Source: Bacteroidia bacterium
GTDB lineage: Bacteria; Bacteroidota; Bacteroidia; Cytophagales; Cyclobacteriaceae
Length of the DNA stretch: 64,000 bases
Assembly (NCBI GenBank): GCA_030426345.1
Contig: JAUHYU010000002.1
Span: forward strand, 1 to 64,000
Direction: 5' to 3'
Part shown: positions 15,990 through 25,376 of the stretch, in pieces
How positions within the stretch are numbered: position 1 is the first letter of the stretch
Layout of the letters: each line of letters starts with the position of its first letter
Notes under the pieces: model-generated
Database searches by the model: none
Seen by the model: the letters and a program-made list of their open reading frames with translations, nothing else
What the model was told of the DNA's origin: nothing
Translations under genes and position numbers: made by a program

Positions 15990-16967
15990 ATGAATACAAG
16001 AAGAAAATTCCTCAAAAAATCAGCATTGCTTTCGGCTACTGGCGGGGCGATTGCCTTGAATACAAAAGCATTTGCCTCAAGTGGTTTTGCTAAACCTGCC
16101 GATTTGCCAATTGTAATTTCTACCTGGAATCATGGCATCCCTGCCAATGAAGAGGCATGGAAGGTGCTAAGCAAAGGAGGAAAAGCCATTGATGCCGTTG
16201 AGGCGGGCGTTAAGGTACCTGAGGCCGATCTTAATGTGCGATCGGTAGGTTATGGTGGATTTCCCGATCGGGATGGTAGGGTGACGTTGGATGCCTGTAT
16301 TATGGACCATAGACAACAATGTGGTAGTGTGGCTTGTATAGAACACATCATGCATCCGATCTCTGTGGCGCGTCTCGTAATGGACGATACGCCCCATGTG
16401 ATGCTGGTAGGAGAGGGAGCGCTGGAATTTGCGCTTGAAAAGGGATTTAAAAAAACCAATCTGCTTACGCCAGAAACTTTGAAGGCCTGGCAAAAAATGC
16501 AGCCAGAATTCAAAGAAAAAAGAAATATTATCAATAATGAAAACCACGACACCATCGGCATGGTCGCCATGGATAAGGATGGCAATTTGTCGGGTGCTTG
16601 CACGACGAGCGGCGCGGCCAATAAGATGCATGGTCGGGTAGGAGATTCTCCCATCATTGGCGCGGGTTTGTTTGTCGATAATGAAGTGGGGGCGGCGACT
16701 GCCACCGGTCTTGGCGAAGAGATGATCAAGCAGGCCGGAAGTGCCATGGTAGTAGAATTGATGCGGCATGGAGCAGATCCTGAAGAAGCCTGCAAGGAAG
16801 TGGTTAACCGAATCGTGAAAGCCAATAATGGCAAGAAGGACTTTCAAGTAGGGTTTATCGCTTTGCGCAAAGACGGCTTATACGGCGGCTACTCTTTGGT
16901 ATCAGGATTCAACTATGCCGTTTATGATAAAAAAGGAAATAGGATGGTGGATTGCCCGCATAGTTAG
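15990..16967 (+). CDS. Tat-exported N4-(beta-N-acetylglucosaminyl)-L-asparaginase (Ntn hydrolase)
   Basis: The start at 15990 gives MNTRRKFLKKSALLSATGGAIALN, a Tat-type twin-arginine signal; a TTG at 15963 is the less likely alternative. The mature domain matches glycosylasparaginase: VISTWNHGIPANEEAW, VGYGGFPDRDGRVTLDACIMD, then NHDTIGMVAMDKDGNLSGACTTSG, where the Thr after HD is the self-processing nucleophile. GRVGDSPIIGAGLFVDNEVGAATATG is also typical. By family it hydrolyses the N-glycan-Asn bond or beta-aspartyl peptides in the periplasm. About 325 residues, normal length. It follows the MenC-type gene by 75 bases with no visible functional link. Confidence 0.9.
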   Translation: MNTRRKFLKKSALLSATGGAIALNTKAFASSGFAKPADLPIVISTWNHGIPANEEAWKVLSKGGKAIDAVEAGVKVPEADLNVRSVGYGGFPDRDGRVTLDACIMDHRQQCGSVACIEHIMHPISVARLVMDDTPHVMLVGEGALEFALEKGFKKTNLLTPETLKAWQKMQPEFKEKRNIINNENHDTIGMVAMDKDGNLSGACTTSGAANKMHGRVGDSPIIGAGLFVDNEVGAATATGLGEEMIKQAGSAMVVELMRHGADPEEACKEVVNRIVKANNGKKDFQVGFIALRKDGLYGGYSLVSGFNYAVYDKKGNRMVDCPHS

Positions 16968-17233
16968 ATTTCGCGCTTCTGCTAAAAGTGCTGGCATGGA
17001 AATAATTTCCGCGCTAGATGGAGGCTAATAATTAATCCAAGGATATTTTGTATAAATGGAACTAAAAACCTCTAGATAAAAATTTTATGGATGTTTTACT
17101 GAATAATTCTAAATTTAAAAGAGAAGTACGCATTTACCCAAATATTTATAAAAAATATAGAATTAATTTTTTGAATATTGGTCAAGTGATAATTATTCGG
17201 AAGATGTTATTGGACTCATTTTTAATTTTTTTT

Positions 17234-17707
17234 ATGAAATATTTCATCGTATTACTTTTAGCTTTAACATATATTAATACATATGCTCAAAAGAGTTACA
17301 CGGCATCTAATGGAATTATCTACAAAAAGGGGGTAATTGTAACCTTTGGTAAACCATCTGAGAAAGGAATAAAGGTTACAGAAACAACAGAAACCAAAAA
17401 AGTTACTGCCAACACTAATTCACATCAATTACAAGGAAAGAAAAATAAAACTTCTGAAACAAAAACAATTAATAAATATAAATTCGTGTCGAATAGAGCA
17501 GCTTTAAATTGGTATATTTTGGCGGGAAGTGCGACAGATGCCGAGCCTGATATTTACCATTTGCCTAACCTTGAAGGAAGAAAGGCGGTTATTAAAAAGG
17601 TGGAATACACTAAATTATATGGGATAAAGATACCATGTTTTAAAACGAAAGGTGGAATTTATGTTGTTATAGAAGATGCTTTGAAAGCTGGTGAATTATT
17701 AAAGTAA
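17234..17707 (+). CDS. Small secreted protein of unknown function
   Basis: About 157 residues if it starts at ATG 17234 (MKYFIVLLLALTYINTYAQ, a clear signal peptide with cleavage after YAQ). An in-frame ATG at 17087 would add 49 residues ahead of the signal peptide and is rejected. The mature part is basic and Lys/Thr-rich around residues 40-75, then carries a more ordered end (NWYILAGSATDAEPDIYHLPN, GGIYVVIEDALKAGELLK). No family is recognised. It stands alone. Confidence 0.65.
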   Translation: MKYFIVLLLALTYINTYAQKSYTASNGIIYKKGVIVTFGKPSEKGIKVTETTETKKVTANTNSHQLQGKKNKTSETKTINKYKFVSNRAALNWYILAGSATDAEPDIYHLPNLEGRKAVIKKVEYTKLYGIKIPCFKTKGGIYVVIEDALKAGELLK

Positions 17708-17711
17708 ATTT

Positions 17712-17756
17712 TCTCCTGCTGGTGCGAGCTTTTAGCTCGTATCCAAAACAGGAAAA
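17712..17756. repeat. REP-like palindromic element
   Basis: The stretch forms nested complementary arms: an outer TCCTG / CAGGA pair and an inner GCGAGC TTTTA GCTCG hairpin. Imperfect palindromes with this GAGC/GCTC core are dispersed in Bacteroidota genomes. It lies between the end of the 17234 gene and the convergent rsmE, where it might also end transcripts. Only this copy is seen in the window. Confidence 0.5.
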
Positions 17757-17805
17757 GACCCTAAAATCCATAACTTAGTTTCATGGAAAAACGGGGCTTT
17801 TTCGC

Positions 17806-18507
17806 CTACAACCCATTCAGTAAAGTACACGCCACGATCCCGGCTGTTTCGGTGCGGAGTCGGTGATCTCCTAACTTAGCTACCTGAAAACCATATTCTT
17901 TTGTCTGGGAAATTTCTATTTCCGAAAACCCACCTTCAGGCCCGATCAGGATTATAGCGTCATTCATGGGTTTTACAAGGCTTTTAAGTTGTGGAGTATT
18001 TTCTCCTTCGAGGTGGGCTATGAACTTTTGCCCTTCCCATTTTTCAGCTGTGTCTTTTAAGAAAAAGGCCATATTTTCCATGGATGCCAATTCTGGAAGT
18101 GTGGCCCGAACGGATTGCTTCATGGCGCTAACGGCCTTTTTATGGATTCTATCCATGTTTATCGACTTCCTTTCGGAGTGGAATGTCTGAAGGAATGAGA
18201 TTTTATCTATTCCAATTTCCACAGCTTTCTCCACGAACCACTCTATGCGATCATTACTTTTGGTTGGCGCTATTGCTATGTGGATGGCATTTTCCTTTTG
18301 GGTTTCAACCCTTTCAGAAAGAATTTGGAAGTGACATTTCTTCGCATGGATTTCTGATAGCTTTGCGGTGTAGAATTTTCCCTTCCCATCAGTGATATCT
18401 ATCACATCACCAATGGATTTTCGAAGTACTTTGGCACAGTGTAGTGATTCTTCTCTGTCGAGGAAGTTTTCACTATTGGGGATATTAGGACAATAAAACA
18501 ACTGCAT
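17806..18507 (-). CDS. rsmE: 16S rRNA (uracil1498-N3)-methyltransferase
   Basis: About 233 residues from ATG 18507. The frame is open upstream to 18579, but MQLFYCPN is the usual RsmE beginning, so 18507 is chosen. Motifs: HCAKVLRKSIGDVIDITDGKGKFYTAKL (PUA-like N-terminal domain), WFVEKAVEIGIDKISFLQTFHSERK, and the SPOUT knot region IILIGPEGGFSEIEI...LGDHRLRTETA. It methylates U1498 of 16S rRNA. A hairpin terminator of gltA lies just upstream, so rsmE has its own transcript. Confidence 0.93.
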   Translation of the reverse strand: MQLFYCPNIPNSENFLDREESLHCAKVLRKSIGDVIDITDGKGKFYTAKLSEIHAKKCHFQILSERVETQKENAIHIAIAPTKSNDRIEWFVEKAVEIGIDKISFLQTFHSERKSINMDRIHKKAVSAMKQSVRATLPELASMENMAFFLKDTAEKWEGQKFIAHLEGENTPQLKSLVKPMNDAIILIGPEGGFSEIEISQTKEYGFQVAKLGDHRLRTETAGIVACTLLNGL

Positions 18508-18585
18508 TTGAACCATACTACCTAAGCATGTGAAATTATTATTGTGAAAAGCATCAAATTTCCATGAAAATTGGAACATAAAAAA

Positions 18586-18617
18586 AGGTTTGCCAAATTT
18601 CTATTTTAGGCAAACCT
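18586..18617 (-). terminator. Rho-independent terminator downstream of gltA
   Basis: Arms AGGTTTGCC (18586-18594) and GGCAAACCT (18609-18617) pair perfectly, and on the minus strand the hairpin is followed by a run of T from the A-run at 18581-18586. It lies 30 bases past the citrate synthase stop. Confidence 0.8.
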
Positions 18618-18647
18618 CGATTTATTGTGATTTCAGTCTAGAGTAAA

Positions 18648-19937
18648 TTATGACCTGTCAGATATTTCAACATAAGGTCTCTCAGGAGAGCCAACGTAGA
18701 TTTGTCGTGGTCTTCCAATAGGTTCCTTATGAAGTCGCATTTCTTTCCACTGAGCAATCCAGCCTGGCAACCTTCCAATAGTAAACATTACCGGAAACAT
18801 ATCCACCGGAATACCAATAGCGTTCATGATGATTCCTGAGTAGAAATCCACATTTGGATAAAGCTTTCTCTCTACAAAATAATCATCTTTTAGTGCAGCT
18901 TCTTCTAGCTTTTTGGCGATCTCTAGTTCAGGATCATCTACACCAAGTCGTTCCAGAATTTTATCCGCACGTTTTTTTAATATCAATGCCCGAGGGTCAA
19001 AGTTTTTATATACCCGATGACCAAATCCCATTAGACGGAATGGATCGTTAGGGTCTTTGGCCTTGTCTAGGAATTTCTTGGTATCACCACCGTTGTTTTT
19101 GATGTTTTGTAGCATCTCTATTACCTTCTGGTTGGCGCCTCCGTGAAGGGGTCCCCAAAGGGCATTGATGCCGGCAGCCACAGAAGCGTATAAATTGGCC
19201 TGCGATGAACCAACGAAGCGTACCGTAGAAGTAGAGCAATTTTGTTCGTGATCTGCATGGAGAATAAATATCTTTTCCATGGCTTCCAATACATTCGGAT
19301 CAACTTCATATTCTTCGTTAGGCGTATCGAACATCATTTTCAGGAAGTTACTTACGTATTCCAGATTATTGTTCGGATAGTTTGCTTGAATGCCCCTGGC
19401 ATTAGTATAAGACCAAGCTACCAAAGTTGGGATTTTTGCAAGAAGACGAATGATTGTCAGGTTGATCTGCTCAGGTGAGCGGTTGGGATCTAAAGATTCC
19501 GGAAAAAAGGCAGTGAGTGAAGTCGCCAATGACGATAACACCCCCATAGGATGGGCGTTGGAAGGAAAACCCTGAAGGATGGTCTTCATATCCTCATGAA
19601 CCAACTGGTGCTTTTTGATTTCAGACTTAAAATCATACAGTTCTTGTCCGCTTGGCAACTCACCATAAATTAATAGGTATGCAACTTCTAAAAACGTAGA
19701 TTTTTCGGCAAGCTGCTCTATCGGATATCCACGATATCGCAATATCCCCTTTTCTCCATCAAGAAAAGTGACTGCACTTTTGGTAGAACCGGTATTTTTA
19801 AAGCCGGTATCTAAAGTGATCAAGCCGCTTTCTGCCCTTAGTTTACTGATATCAAACCCTCTTTCCTGTTCAGTGCCTTCGACTATGGGTAGTTTATAGT
19901 TTTTACCATCTACGTTGAGTTCTGCAAATTCTGCCAT
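18648..19937 (-). CDS. gltA: Citrate synthase
   Basis: This 429-residue type II (hexameric-type) citrate synthase condenses oxaloacetate with acetyl-CoA. Visible motifs: LRYRGYPIEQLAEKS, LHADHEQNCSTSTVRFVGSSQANLYASVAAGINALWGPLHGGANQ with the catalytic His residues, and the MGFGHRVYKNFDPRA signature, followed by ERKLYPNVDFYSGI with Asp. Length and motif order are normal. A terminator follows at 18586; the SPFH gene is 35 bases upstream on the same strand and may be co-transcribed. Confidence 0.97.
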   Translation of the reverse strand: MAEFAELNVDGKNYKLPIVEGTEQERGFDISKLRAESGLITLDTGFKNTGSTKSAVTFLDGEKGILRYRGYPIEQLAEKSTFLEVAYLLIYGELPSGQELYDFKSEIKKHQLVHEDMKTILQGFPSNAHPMGVLSSLATSLTAFFPESLDPNRSPEQINLTIIRLLAKIPTLVAWSYTNARGIQANYPNNNLEYVSNFLKMMFDTPNEEYEVDPNVLEAMEKIFILHADHEQNCSTSTVRFVGSSQANLYASVAAGINALWGPLHGGANQKVIEMLQNIKNNGGDTKKFLDKAKDPNDPFRLMGFGHRVYKNFDPRALILKKRADKILERLGVDDPELEIAKKLEEAALKDDYFVERKLYPNVDFYSGIIMNAIGIPVDMFPVMFTIGRLPGWIAQWKEMRLHKEPIGRPRQIYVGSPERPYVEISDRS

Positions 19938-19972
19938 TTCTATTTAATTTATGCTACTATATTACTCTATTT

Positions 19973-20797
19973 TTAATTATTTCCCAGTATCAGAGGTAAA
20001 CCTTCTTTTCCGCTTCCTACGACCACGACCTTGGCATTAGGTGACTTGGCCAGATCTAAGGTTGCTTCTATTCCACGTTGTTTCAGTATTTGATCAGAAA
20101 GGCTGGCATTGATAATTTCATTGAAATTTGATATTCCCTCCGCCTCGATTCTCTTTCTTTCCGCTTCACTCTTTTCCCTGTCCAATCTGAATTTGTAAGC
20201 CAAGGCTTCTTGTTCCTGTTGCAGTTTAGATTCAATCGCATTTTTTATTTGCTCAGGAAGGTTGATGCTTCGAATCAAAAGTGCCTGCATCTGGATATTA
20301 TTGTTTTCACTTTTGAGTATTGCCTCAGTTTCTTGGATAATAGCATCTTCTACCTCTGCCCGCTTTGTAGAGTATATTTCTTCTGCTGTAAACCTGCCCA
20401 TTACCCTCCTTACGGTTGATCTCACTTCAGGTTTAACCAGCAATTCCGCATACTGTTCTCCAAAATATTCGTGGAGATACGCTATTCTATTATAAATTGG
20501 AAAATACCTGACAGATACTTCTACTGACACGGAAAGCCCGCTTTTATCCAGAACATCCATTTTTTCATTTATCATACTTTCACGTACATTATAAACGAAA
20601 ATATTGTTCCACGGAGCTTTTACATGGAAACCCGGTTTGTAGCTAATATTAAAATCAGTACCTCCTTGAAATCTTTTATAAAGAACACCGCGTTCACCTG
20701 CTTTGATTGTGATAAATATTTCTGACGAAAGATATAAGATGATAATAACTGCGACCATTCCTGTGATGATAAATGGTAAAAACTTTCTGTTATCCAT
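19973..20797 (-). CDS. SPFH/prohibitin family membrane protein
   Basis: This 274-residue protein has one N-terminal membrane helix (residues about 8-27) followed by the SPFH domain: IKAGERGVLYKRFQGG...YKPGFHVKAPWNNIFVYNVRE, and VEVSVRYFPIYNRIAYLHEYFGEQY. A coiled-coil region follows (about 170-225, rich in Glu/Lys/Arg/Ala: EKSEAERKRIEAEGISNFN). Such prohibitin-like proteins form membrane ring scaffolds and often act with FtsH in protein quality control. It lies between gltA and a ROK kinase gene on the same strand with gaps of 32-35 bases, so the three may be one transcript, although their functions do not obviously match. Confidence 0.9.
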   Translation of the reverse strand: MDNRKFLPFIITGMVAVIIILYLSSEIFITIKAGERGVLYKRFQGGTDFNISYKPGFHVKAPWNNIFVYNVRESMINEKMDVLDKSGLSVSVEVSVRYFPIYNRIAYLHEYFGEQYAELLVKPEVRSTVRRVMGRFTAEEIYSTKRAEVEDAIIQETEAILKSENNNIQMQALLIRSINLPEQIKNAIESKLQQEQEALAYKFRLDREKSEAERKRIEAEGISNFNEIINASLSDQILKQRGIEATLDLAKSPNAKVVVVGSGKEGLPLILGNN

Positions 20798-20829
20798 GGT
20801 TTCTGTTATTATATTATACTGTTAACTAA

Positions 20830-21789
20830 TTATTTACTTAATTCCTTCCACACCAATGCACTAGCTCCCATGACCGCTGCATTAGTATCTGTAAGGTCTG
20901 AAGGTAATATTTTTACCTTGTCTTGAAATATCTGTAATAGGTTTTTTTCTAAATGTCGTTTGGTTGGTTCGAAAATTAATTCGCCAGAATTCGCCAATCC
21001 GCCAAATAGAAATATAGCTTCTGGGCTTGTATGCAAAACCGTATCCGACAGCGCTTCTCCAAGATATTTCCCTGTAATCTCAAAAGCTTCCAAAGCTATT
21101 TTATCTCCTTTTTTAGCAGCATCAGAAATCATCTTTGCTGTCAAGTCATTAAACGTAATATTTCTAAATTCAGATTCATATAATGAGTCTGCCAACAATT
21201 GAAATATAGTCCTTTTGATCCCAGAAGCAGAGACATAAGTTTCCAGCGAACCTCTTCTTCCGGTAGCGCACATTCTTCCGTCTCGCTCAACAGTAACATG
21301 GCCAATCTCACCTGCAAACCCATCATGGCCATAAACCAATTCTCCATTCACAACGAATCCGCTACCCAACCCCGTGCCTAGGGTAATGACAATAAAATTT
21401 TTCATGTCCTTAGCGCCTCCATAAACCATTTCGCCAATAGCTGCTGCATTAGCGTCATTGGTCAAAAACATCGGTAAATCGTAGTGTTTTTGGAATAGTT
21501 CTATGATTGGAACAACATTCTTCCAATTCAAATTAGAGGCGTATTCGATGGTGCCTTTGTAGAAATTACCTTTAGGAGCACCAATGCCGACCCCTATCAT
21601 TTTAACGGGTTGGGGTAGGTTATCTAGGGAATTATCTATGACAGTTTTTAGCTGTAGCAAAAAATCATCAATGTCTTTATTATCGGTGCTGGAGATAGTT
21701 CCGTCTATCAGACAATTTCCTTCTTTATCTACGATTCCATACTTGGTAAATGTTCCTCCGATGTCTATACCTACTGCTATTTCTTTCAT
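20830..21789 (-). CDS. ROK family sugar kinase (glucokinase-like)
   Basis: A 319-residue kinase of the ROK family. The ATP-binding motif VGIDIGGTFTKYGIVD is at the start, then FLTNDANAAAIGE, ITLGTGLGSGFVVNGEL and GHDGFAGEIGHVTVE. The zinc motif (CxCGxxGCxE in the family) reads CATGRRGSLE, so only the first Cys is kept. There is no N-terminal helix-turn-helix, which argues for a kinase rather than a ROK repressor. By family it phosphorylates glucose or a related hexose. A possible TACTTTTG -7 element is at 21951-21958. It is followed by the SPFH gene. Confidence 0.87.
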   Translation of the reverse strand: MKEIAVGIDIGGTFTKYGIVDKEGNCLIDGTISSTDNKDIDDFLLQLKTVIDNSLDNLPQPVKMIGVGIGAPKGNFYKGTIEYASNLNWKNVVPIIELFQKHYDLPMFLTNDANAAAIGEMVYGGAKDMKNFIVITLGTGLGSGFVVNGELVYGHDGFAGEIGHVTVERDGRMCATGRRGSLETYVSASGIKRTIFQLLADSLYESEFRNITFNDLTAKMISDAAKKGDKIALEAFEITGKYLGEALSDTVLHTSPEAIFLFGGLANSGELIFEPTKRHLEKNLLQIFQDKVKILPSDLTDTNAAVMGASALVWKELSK

Positions 21790-22171
21790 TTTTGCGATTT
21801 ATAAGATGAAAAAATTACCTTCCATTCACATACGGAGCTAGTTTGCTTAATATTTAGTTTTCCAGATTCTGAAAGCATAAACTGTGACAGGATATTCATT
21901 GTAAAAAAGACAAAAGGCGTCTCTAAAAATCGCTGATTTTGGACGCGTGTCAAAAGTAGATAAAATTACGGAATTTTGCTTGTCGTATAGTTAGAAAAAT
22001 CTTAATGATATTCTAATAATATTTTAAATTTAGCACCAATTCGAATAAATCATTGTTCATTAAGATGATGAAATCAAATTTTTGTTAAAATACGCGTCTG
22101 TATTTTTTGAAATTTCCACGAAATATCCGATCTCATCCGATTTCATGGAATATGGAGTGATTTATTCATAA
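21790..22171. other. Intergenic region with possible ROK promoter and leader hairpin
   Basis: There is no gene here. The minus strand has TACTTTTG at 21951-21958, matching the TAnnTTTG -7 pattern, about 160 bases before the ROK kinase start. In the resulting leader, bases about 21917-21946 can form a bulged stem (GCGTC with GACGC enclosing AAAATC/GATTTT). A regulatory role for the stem is only a possibility. The rest is AT-rich with nothing recognised. Confidence 0.35.
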
Positions 22172-22205
22172 AAAAGCCCTGATCAAATCAATGACCAGGG
22201 CTTTC
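22172..22205 (-). terminator. Rho-independent terminator downstream of fbaA
   Basis: Arms AGCCCTGATCA and TGACCAGGGCT pair with one mismatch, and the minus strand continues into a T-run. It lies 25 bases past the aldolase stop codon. Confidence 0.82.
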
Positions 22206-22229
22206 TCATATTTCTATAATCTAAAATGC

Positions 22230-23300
22230 TTATGCATTTTGATTGATACAATTCAAATCTTCAAATGCTTCAGTCAGCCTTTCTACGAAACTCACTTCAC
22301 CAAGCCTTAACCAAGCTCTTGGATCATAATATTTCTTATTTGGCTTATCGTCACCTTCTGGATTGCCAATTTGGCCTTGTAAATAAGCATCTTTTTCATC
22401 CATATATTTTTTTACACCATTGGTAAATGCCCACTGCATATCAGTATCAAGGTTCATTTTGATTGCCCCATAACCGATTGCTTCTGTGATTTTTGACTTT
22501 TCTGATCCTGATCCTCCGTGGAATACGAAGTTAACAGGATTTGGTCCTGTGCCATATTTTTCCTGAATATATGTTTGTGAGTTTTTGAGGATTTCCGGTG
22601 TCAACACCACGTTACCCGGCTTATAAACTCCGTGAACGTTTCCGAACGCTGCAGCAATAGTGAAATTCGGGCTGATCTTGCTTAACTCTTCGTAAGCATA
22701 GGCAACTTCTTCCGGCTGAGTGTAGAGCTTTGAGCTATCAATGTTTGTATTATCAACGCCATCTTCTTCTCCACCTGTCACACCAAGTTCGATTTCTAAG
22801 ATCATGTCAATCTTAGACATTCTTTCTAAATATTTCTTGCAGGTTTCGATATTATCTTCAATTGGCTCTTCGGAAAGATCAATCATATGTGAACTGTACA
22901 AAGGCTTGCCATTAGCTTTGTAATAGGCTTCGCCGGCATCCAAAAGGCCGTCAATCCATGGAAGTAATTTTCTTGCGCAATGATCCGTATGTAGAATTAC
23001 AGGAACTCCATACGCTTCTGCCATTTGGTGTACGTGCATCGCACCAGAAATCCCGCCAGCTATGGCACATTTCTGACCATCATTGCTCAGGCTTTTGCCT
23101 GCAAAAAACACACAACCACCATTTGAAAATTGAGCGATAACTGGTGAGTTAGCCGCTTTAGCTGTTTCTATTACTGCATTGACAGTTTGTGAGCTTATAA
23201 CATTTACTGCTGGTAATGCGAACTTATTCTCATTGGCGTGTCGCAATAATTGGCTTGCTTCTTCACCAAATAATACTCCGGATCTAAATTTTGCACTCAT
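22230..23300 (-). CDS. fbaA: Class II fructose-bisphosphate aldolase
   Basis: This 356-residue class IIA aldolase splits or forms fructose-1,6-bisphosphate in glycolysis and gluconeogenesis. Seen: FALPAVNVISSQTVNAVIETA, VILHTDHCARKLLPWI with the Asp and zinc His of the family, LEIELGVTGGEEDGVDN, AFGNVHGVYKPGNV and FVFHGGSGSEKSKI, plus NLDTDMQWAF. It appears to be a single-gene unit with its own terminator and a TACCTTTG -7 element at 23364-23371. The assignment is secure. Confidence 0.96.
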   Translation of the reverse strand: MSAKFRSGVLFGEEASQLLRHANENKFALPAVNVISSQTVNAVIETAKAANSPVIAQFSNGGCVFFAGKSLSNDGQKCAIAGGISGAMHVHQMAEAYGVPVILHTDHCARKLLPWIDGLLDAGEAYYKANGKPLYSSHMIDLSEEPIEDNIETCKKYLERMSKIDMILEIELGVTGGEEDGVDNTNIDSSKLYTQPEEVAYAYEELSKISPNFTIAAAFGNVHGVYKPGNVVLTPEILKNSQTYIQEKYGTGPNPVNFVFHGGSGSEKSKITEAIGYGAIKMNLDTDMQWAFTNGVKKYMDEKDAYLQGQIGNPEGDDKPNKKYYDPRAWLRLGEVSFVERLTEAFEDLNCINQNA

Positions 23301-23363
23301 GATCGTGTTATTAAATTAATAGTTAAACTTATATAAAAATCTATGTTACTCTCGTTGATGGCG

Positions 23364-23371
23364 CAAAGGTA
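23364..23371 (-). promoter_or_regulatory. Bacteroidota-type -7 element (TACCTTTG) for fbaA
   Basis: TACCTTTG on the minus strand matches TAnnTTTG exactly, about 63 bases before the fbaA start. The -33 element is poor. Confidence 0.45.
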
Positions 23372-23452
23372 ATTATTTTAATGAATTGAAACATGACTAT
23401 GATCATCTATTGTTCAGTATGCCCTATTTTTATTATAATTATTTTTTTGAAA

Positions 23453-25261
23453 TCACTCATTTGGGCTTATGGCAATAATTACTTTTCCGGGCAGCAAAAT
23501 ATTTTCATGGACTTTTAATGGTTTTTTATCTTGCAACAAATCTAAATAGTCTGAAGTCAATCGAGTTGTGAACTGTTCCTTTCTATAAAAATTAACATTG
23601 AATAAGATTACTGCATTTTGGTCTTGTGTTTCTATCATAAATCCCAAAACCTTCTTGTTGCTTGTATTCAAAATCGACATTCCATAACCATCAAAAATCC
23701 ATGGATATTTGACCTTTATTTGTTCGATTTTCATCATGAAACCAACTGAATTTTCACTAGTATCCCAATCCAAGGAAGTTTTGTTGAAAAGTGCCAATGG
23801 CTCGGAAGAGAGTTCTTTGATTTCTTTAGCCGTAAAGTTCAACCCGGTATTTACAGGAAGCTGCTCGTTGAGTTCGTAGCCATTGTGCAAAAACGGGATG
23901 GAGTTTGGTAATAAACTAAATAAAATCCATGCCGCTTTCTTTTGGCTTTTATTTTGATATCTAGGCGAATTATGTGTTTCAGCTGTTCCGAAATATGGCA
24001 GAGGGGTCTCATCAAGGGCAGATAAGATCAGCCTTCTAAAGCCATTTCGCTTGTTAATAATATACCATGCATTTCCGATTACGGCATTATAACCTTCTTT
24101 TTTTGTAGAATCTTTATTGTCAAAATTTTCATCCAAAAATGCGAATGAAGGATCGACTTCTCTCGCTTTGGCGATAATGTTACTTTTTAAATTTTCCGGC
24201 AAAGCATGCCCCATATCAATCATGGCCCCATCGATGCCAAAGTTCTTTTGAAAATATGGGATGATTCCTGCGATATCATTCCATAGTGGTGTATTTTCAT
24301 TTTCAGGCCTCGCCAATTCCGGGTCATAGTAACGTATGGTGTTGTAGGCGATATAGTTATAGTTGTTCTCTTTAGTAAAATCATATTGATACATTCGTAA
24401 ATAAGTAACGTCCGACCATGGTGGTTGTACGTCATTTGGCGGCCAGTCAGCAAATGCACTTGCAGTTTTTAAGTTCTTGAAATATCCGGGCTTCGGCGGT
24501 AATTTAAAAAGTGATCGGTAAGATTTATTGGGGGCAATATATTTCCCTTTTCCTTCCGGTACTTTTTCAATTTCTTCTAAATCTGATTTCGAAAATTTTG
24601 GTTGCCCATACTGGTTATTTTTATCGATCCAGTAAAACCAGTCCGGATGCTCGGTAGTCCAATCAGCATCTATCGCAGTTGTACGGAAAATAAATTCCTG
24701 AACTACCCGAATGCCAAGTCGATGCGCCGCTTCTATCAATGCTTTATATTGATCTTCGACAGGAATGTCAACGATAGGATCTGCGAGATTAGGGTCAATC
24801 TTGAATGGATTTTTAATGGCATATGGCGATCCCATATCACCTTTTCTGCCAACTACACCAATCTCAGTAATGGGTAGGAGATGAATCGTATTGATGCCAA
24901 GTTTTTTTAAATATGGAAGTATGGCAATTGTTTTAAGAAAGGTTCCCGTCTCACGAATGCCATATTGGTTCAATGTGATGTCGCCCGTTTTCTGCCCTAT
25001 TTCCCCATCTTGATCATGATCGTAGGCAGTGCAGAGTCTCACAAATAAATTGTAAATCACAGCATTATCAATCCAGCTTTTTGACTTGGCAGGGTGAGAT
25101 ATTTTAGTGTCAAGGATTTTTGTAATATTAATGGATAAAAAGGTAGCATAATCCATGAAAATGGGAGACGAACTTTTGGAATCTATCCAAAGCGCTGGAA
25201 AATGCAGCTTCTCCTTAGCCTTTTTATTCTTTAGTGCTTTGAGTATCTGAGCTAAATACAT
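23453..25261 (-). CDS. GH13 alpha-amylase superfamily protein, maltosyltransferase-like, atypical active site
   Basis: A 602-residue protein without a signal peptide. The barrel begins near residue 63 (IDNAVIYNLFVRLCTAYD). LKKLGINTIHLLPI, GSPYAIKNPFKIDP and ALIEAAHRLGIRVVQEF are GH13 features. DADWTTEHPDWFYW resembles GlgE-type (GH13_3) enzymes. The nucleophile region is GIDGAMIDMGHALP with Asp, and the acid/base region is AFLDENFD with Glu. Region IV, usually NHD, reads THN (GTAETHNSPR), so the third catalytic Asp seems to be Asn. It probably acts on intracellular glucan. It is divergent from a ROK kinase and next to fbaA, suggesting a sugar-use neighbourhood. Exact activity is uncertain. 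Confidence 0.82.
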   Translation of the reverse strand: MYLAQILKALKNKKAKEKLHFPALWIDSKSSSPIFMDYATFLSINITKILDTKISHPAKSKSWIDNAVIYNLFVRLCTAYDHDQDGEIGQKTGDITLNQYGIRETGTFLKTIAILPYLKKLGINTIHLLPITEIGVVGRKGDMGSPYAIKNPFKIDPNLADPIVDIPVEDQYKALIEAAHRLGIRVVQEFIFRTTAIDADWTTEHPDWFYWIDKNNQYGQPKFSKSDLEEIEKVPEGKGKYIAPNKSYRSLFKLPPKPGYFKNLKTASAFADWPPNDVQPPWSDVTYLRMYQYDFTKENNYNYIAYNTIRYYDPELARPENENTPLWNDIAGIIPYFQKNFGIDGAMIDMGHALPENLKSNIIAKAREVDPSFAFLDENFDNKDSTKKEGYNAVIGNAWYIINKRNGFRRLILSALDETPLPYFGTAETHNSPRYQNKSQKKAAWILFSLLPNSIPFLHNGYELNEQLPVNTGLNFTAKEIKELSSEPLALFNKTSLDWDTSENSVGFMMKIEQIKVKYPWIFDGYGMSILNTSNKKVLGFMIETQDQNAVILFNVNFYRKEQFTTRLTSDYLDLLQDKKPLKVHENILLPGKVIIAISPNE

Positions 25262-25376
25262 GGATTTTTGAAAGCTTTATTGATAAAAATTGGTCGAATA
25301 AACTGATAATTTTAAATGATTTTACATTTTTGTAAGATTTATTATGTGAAATAAGAAAATACTAAGCTTGTATCGT

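Noticed and set aside
16167..16847. Long minus-strand frames opposite the glycosylasparaginase gene
   Set aside because: The plus-strand frame has clear catalytic motifs; the opposite frames have low-complexity, unsupported translations.
17087..17233. Upstream extension of the small secreted protein gene to ATG 17087
   Set aside because: It would put 49 residues before a clear signal peptide; the ATG at 17234 gives a normal export signal.
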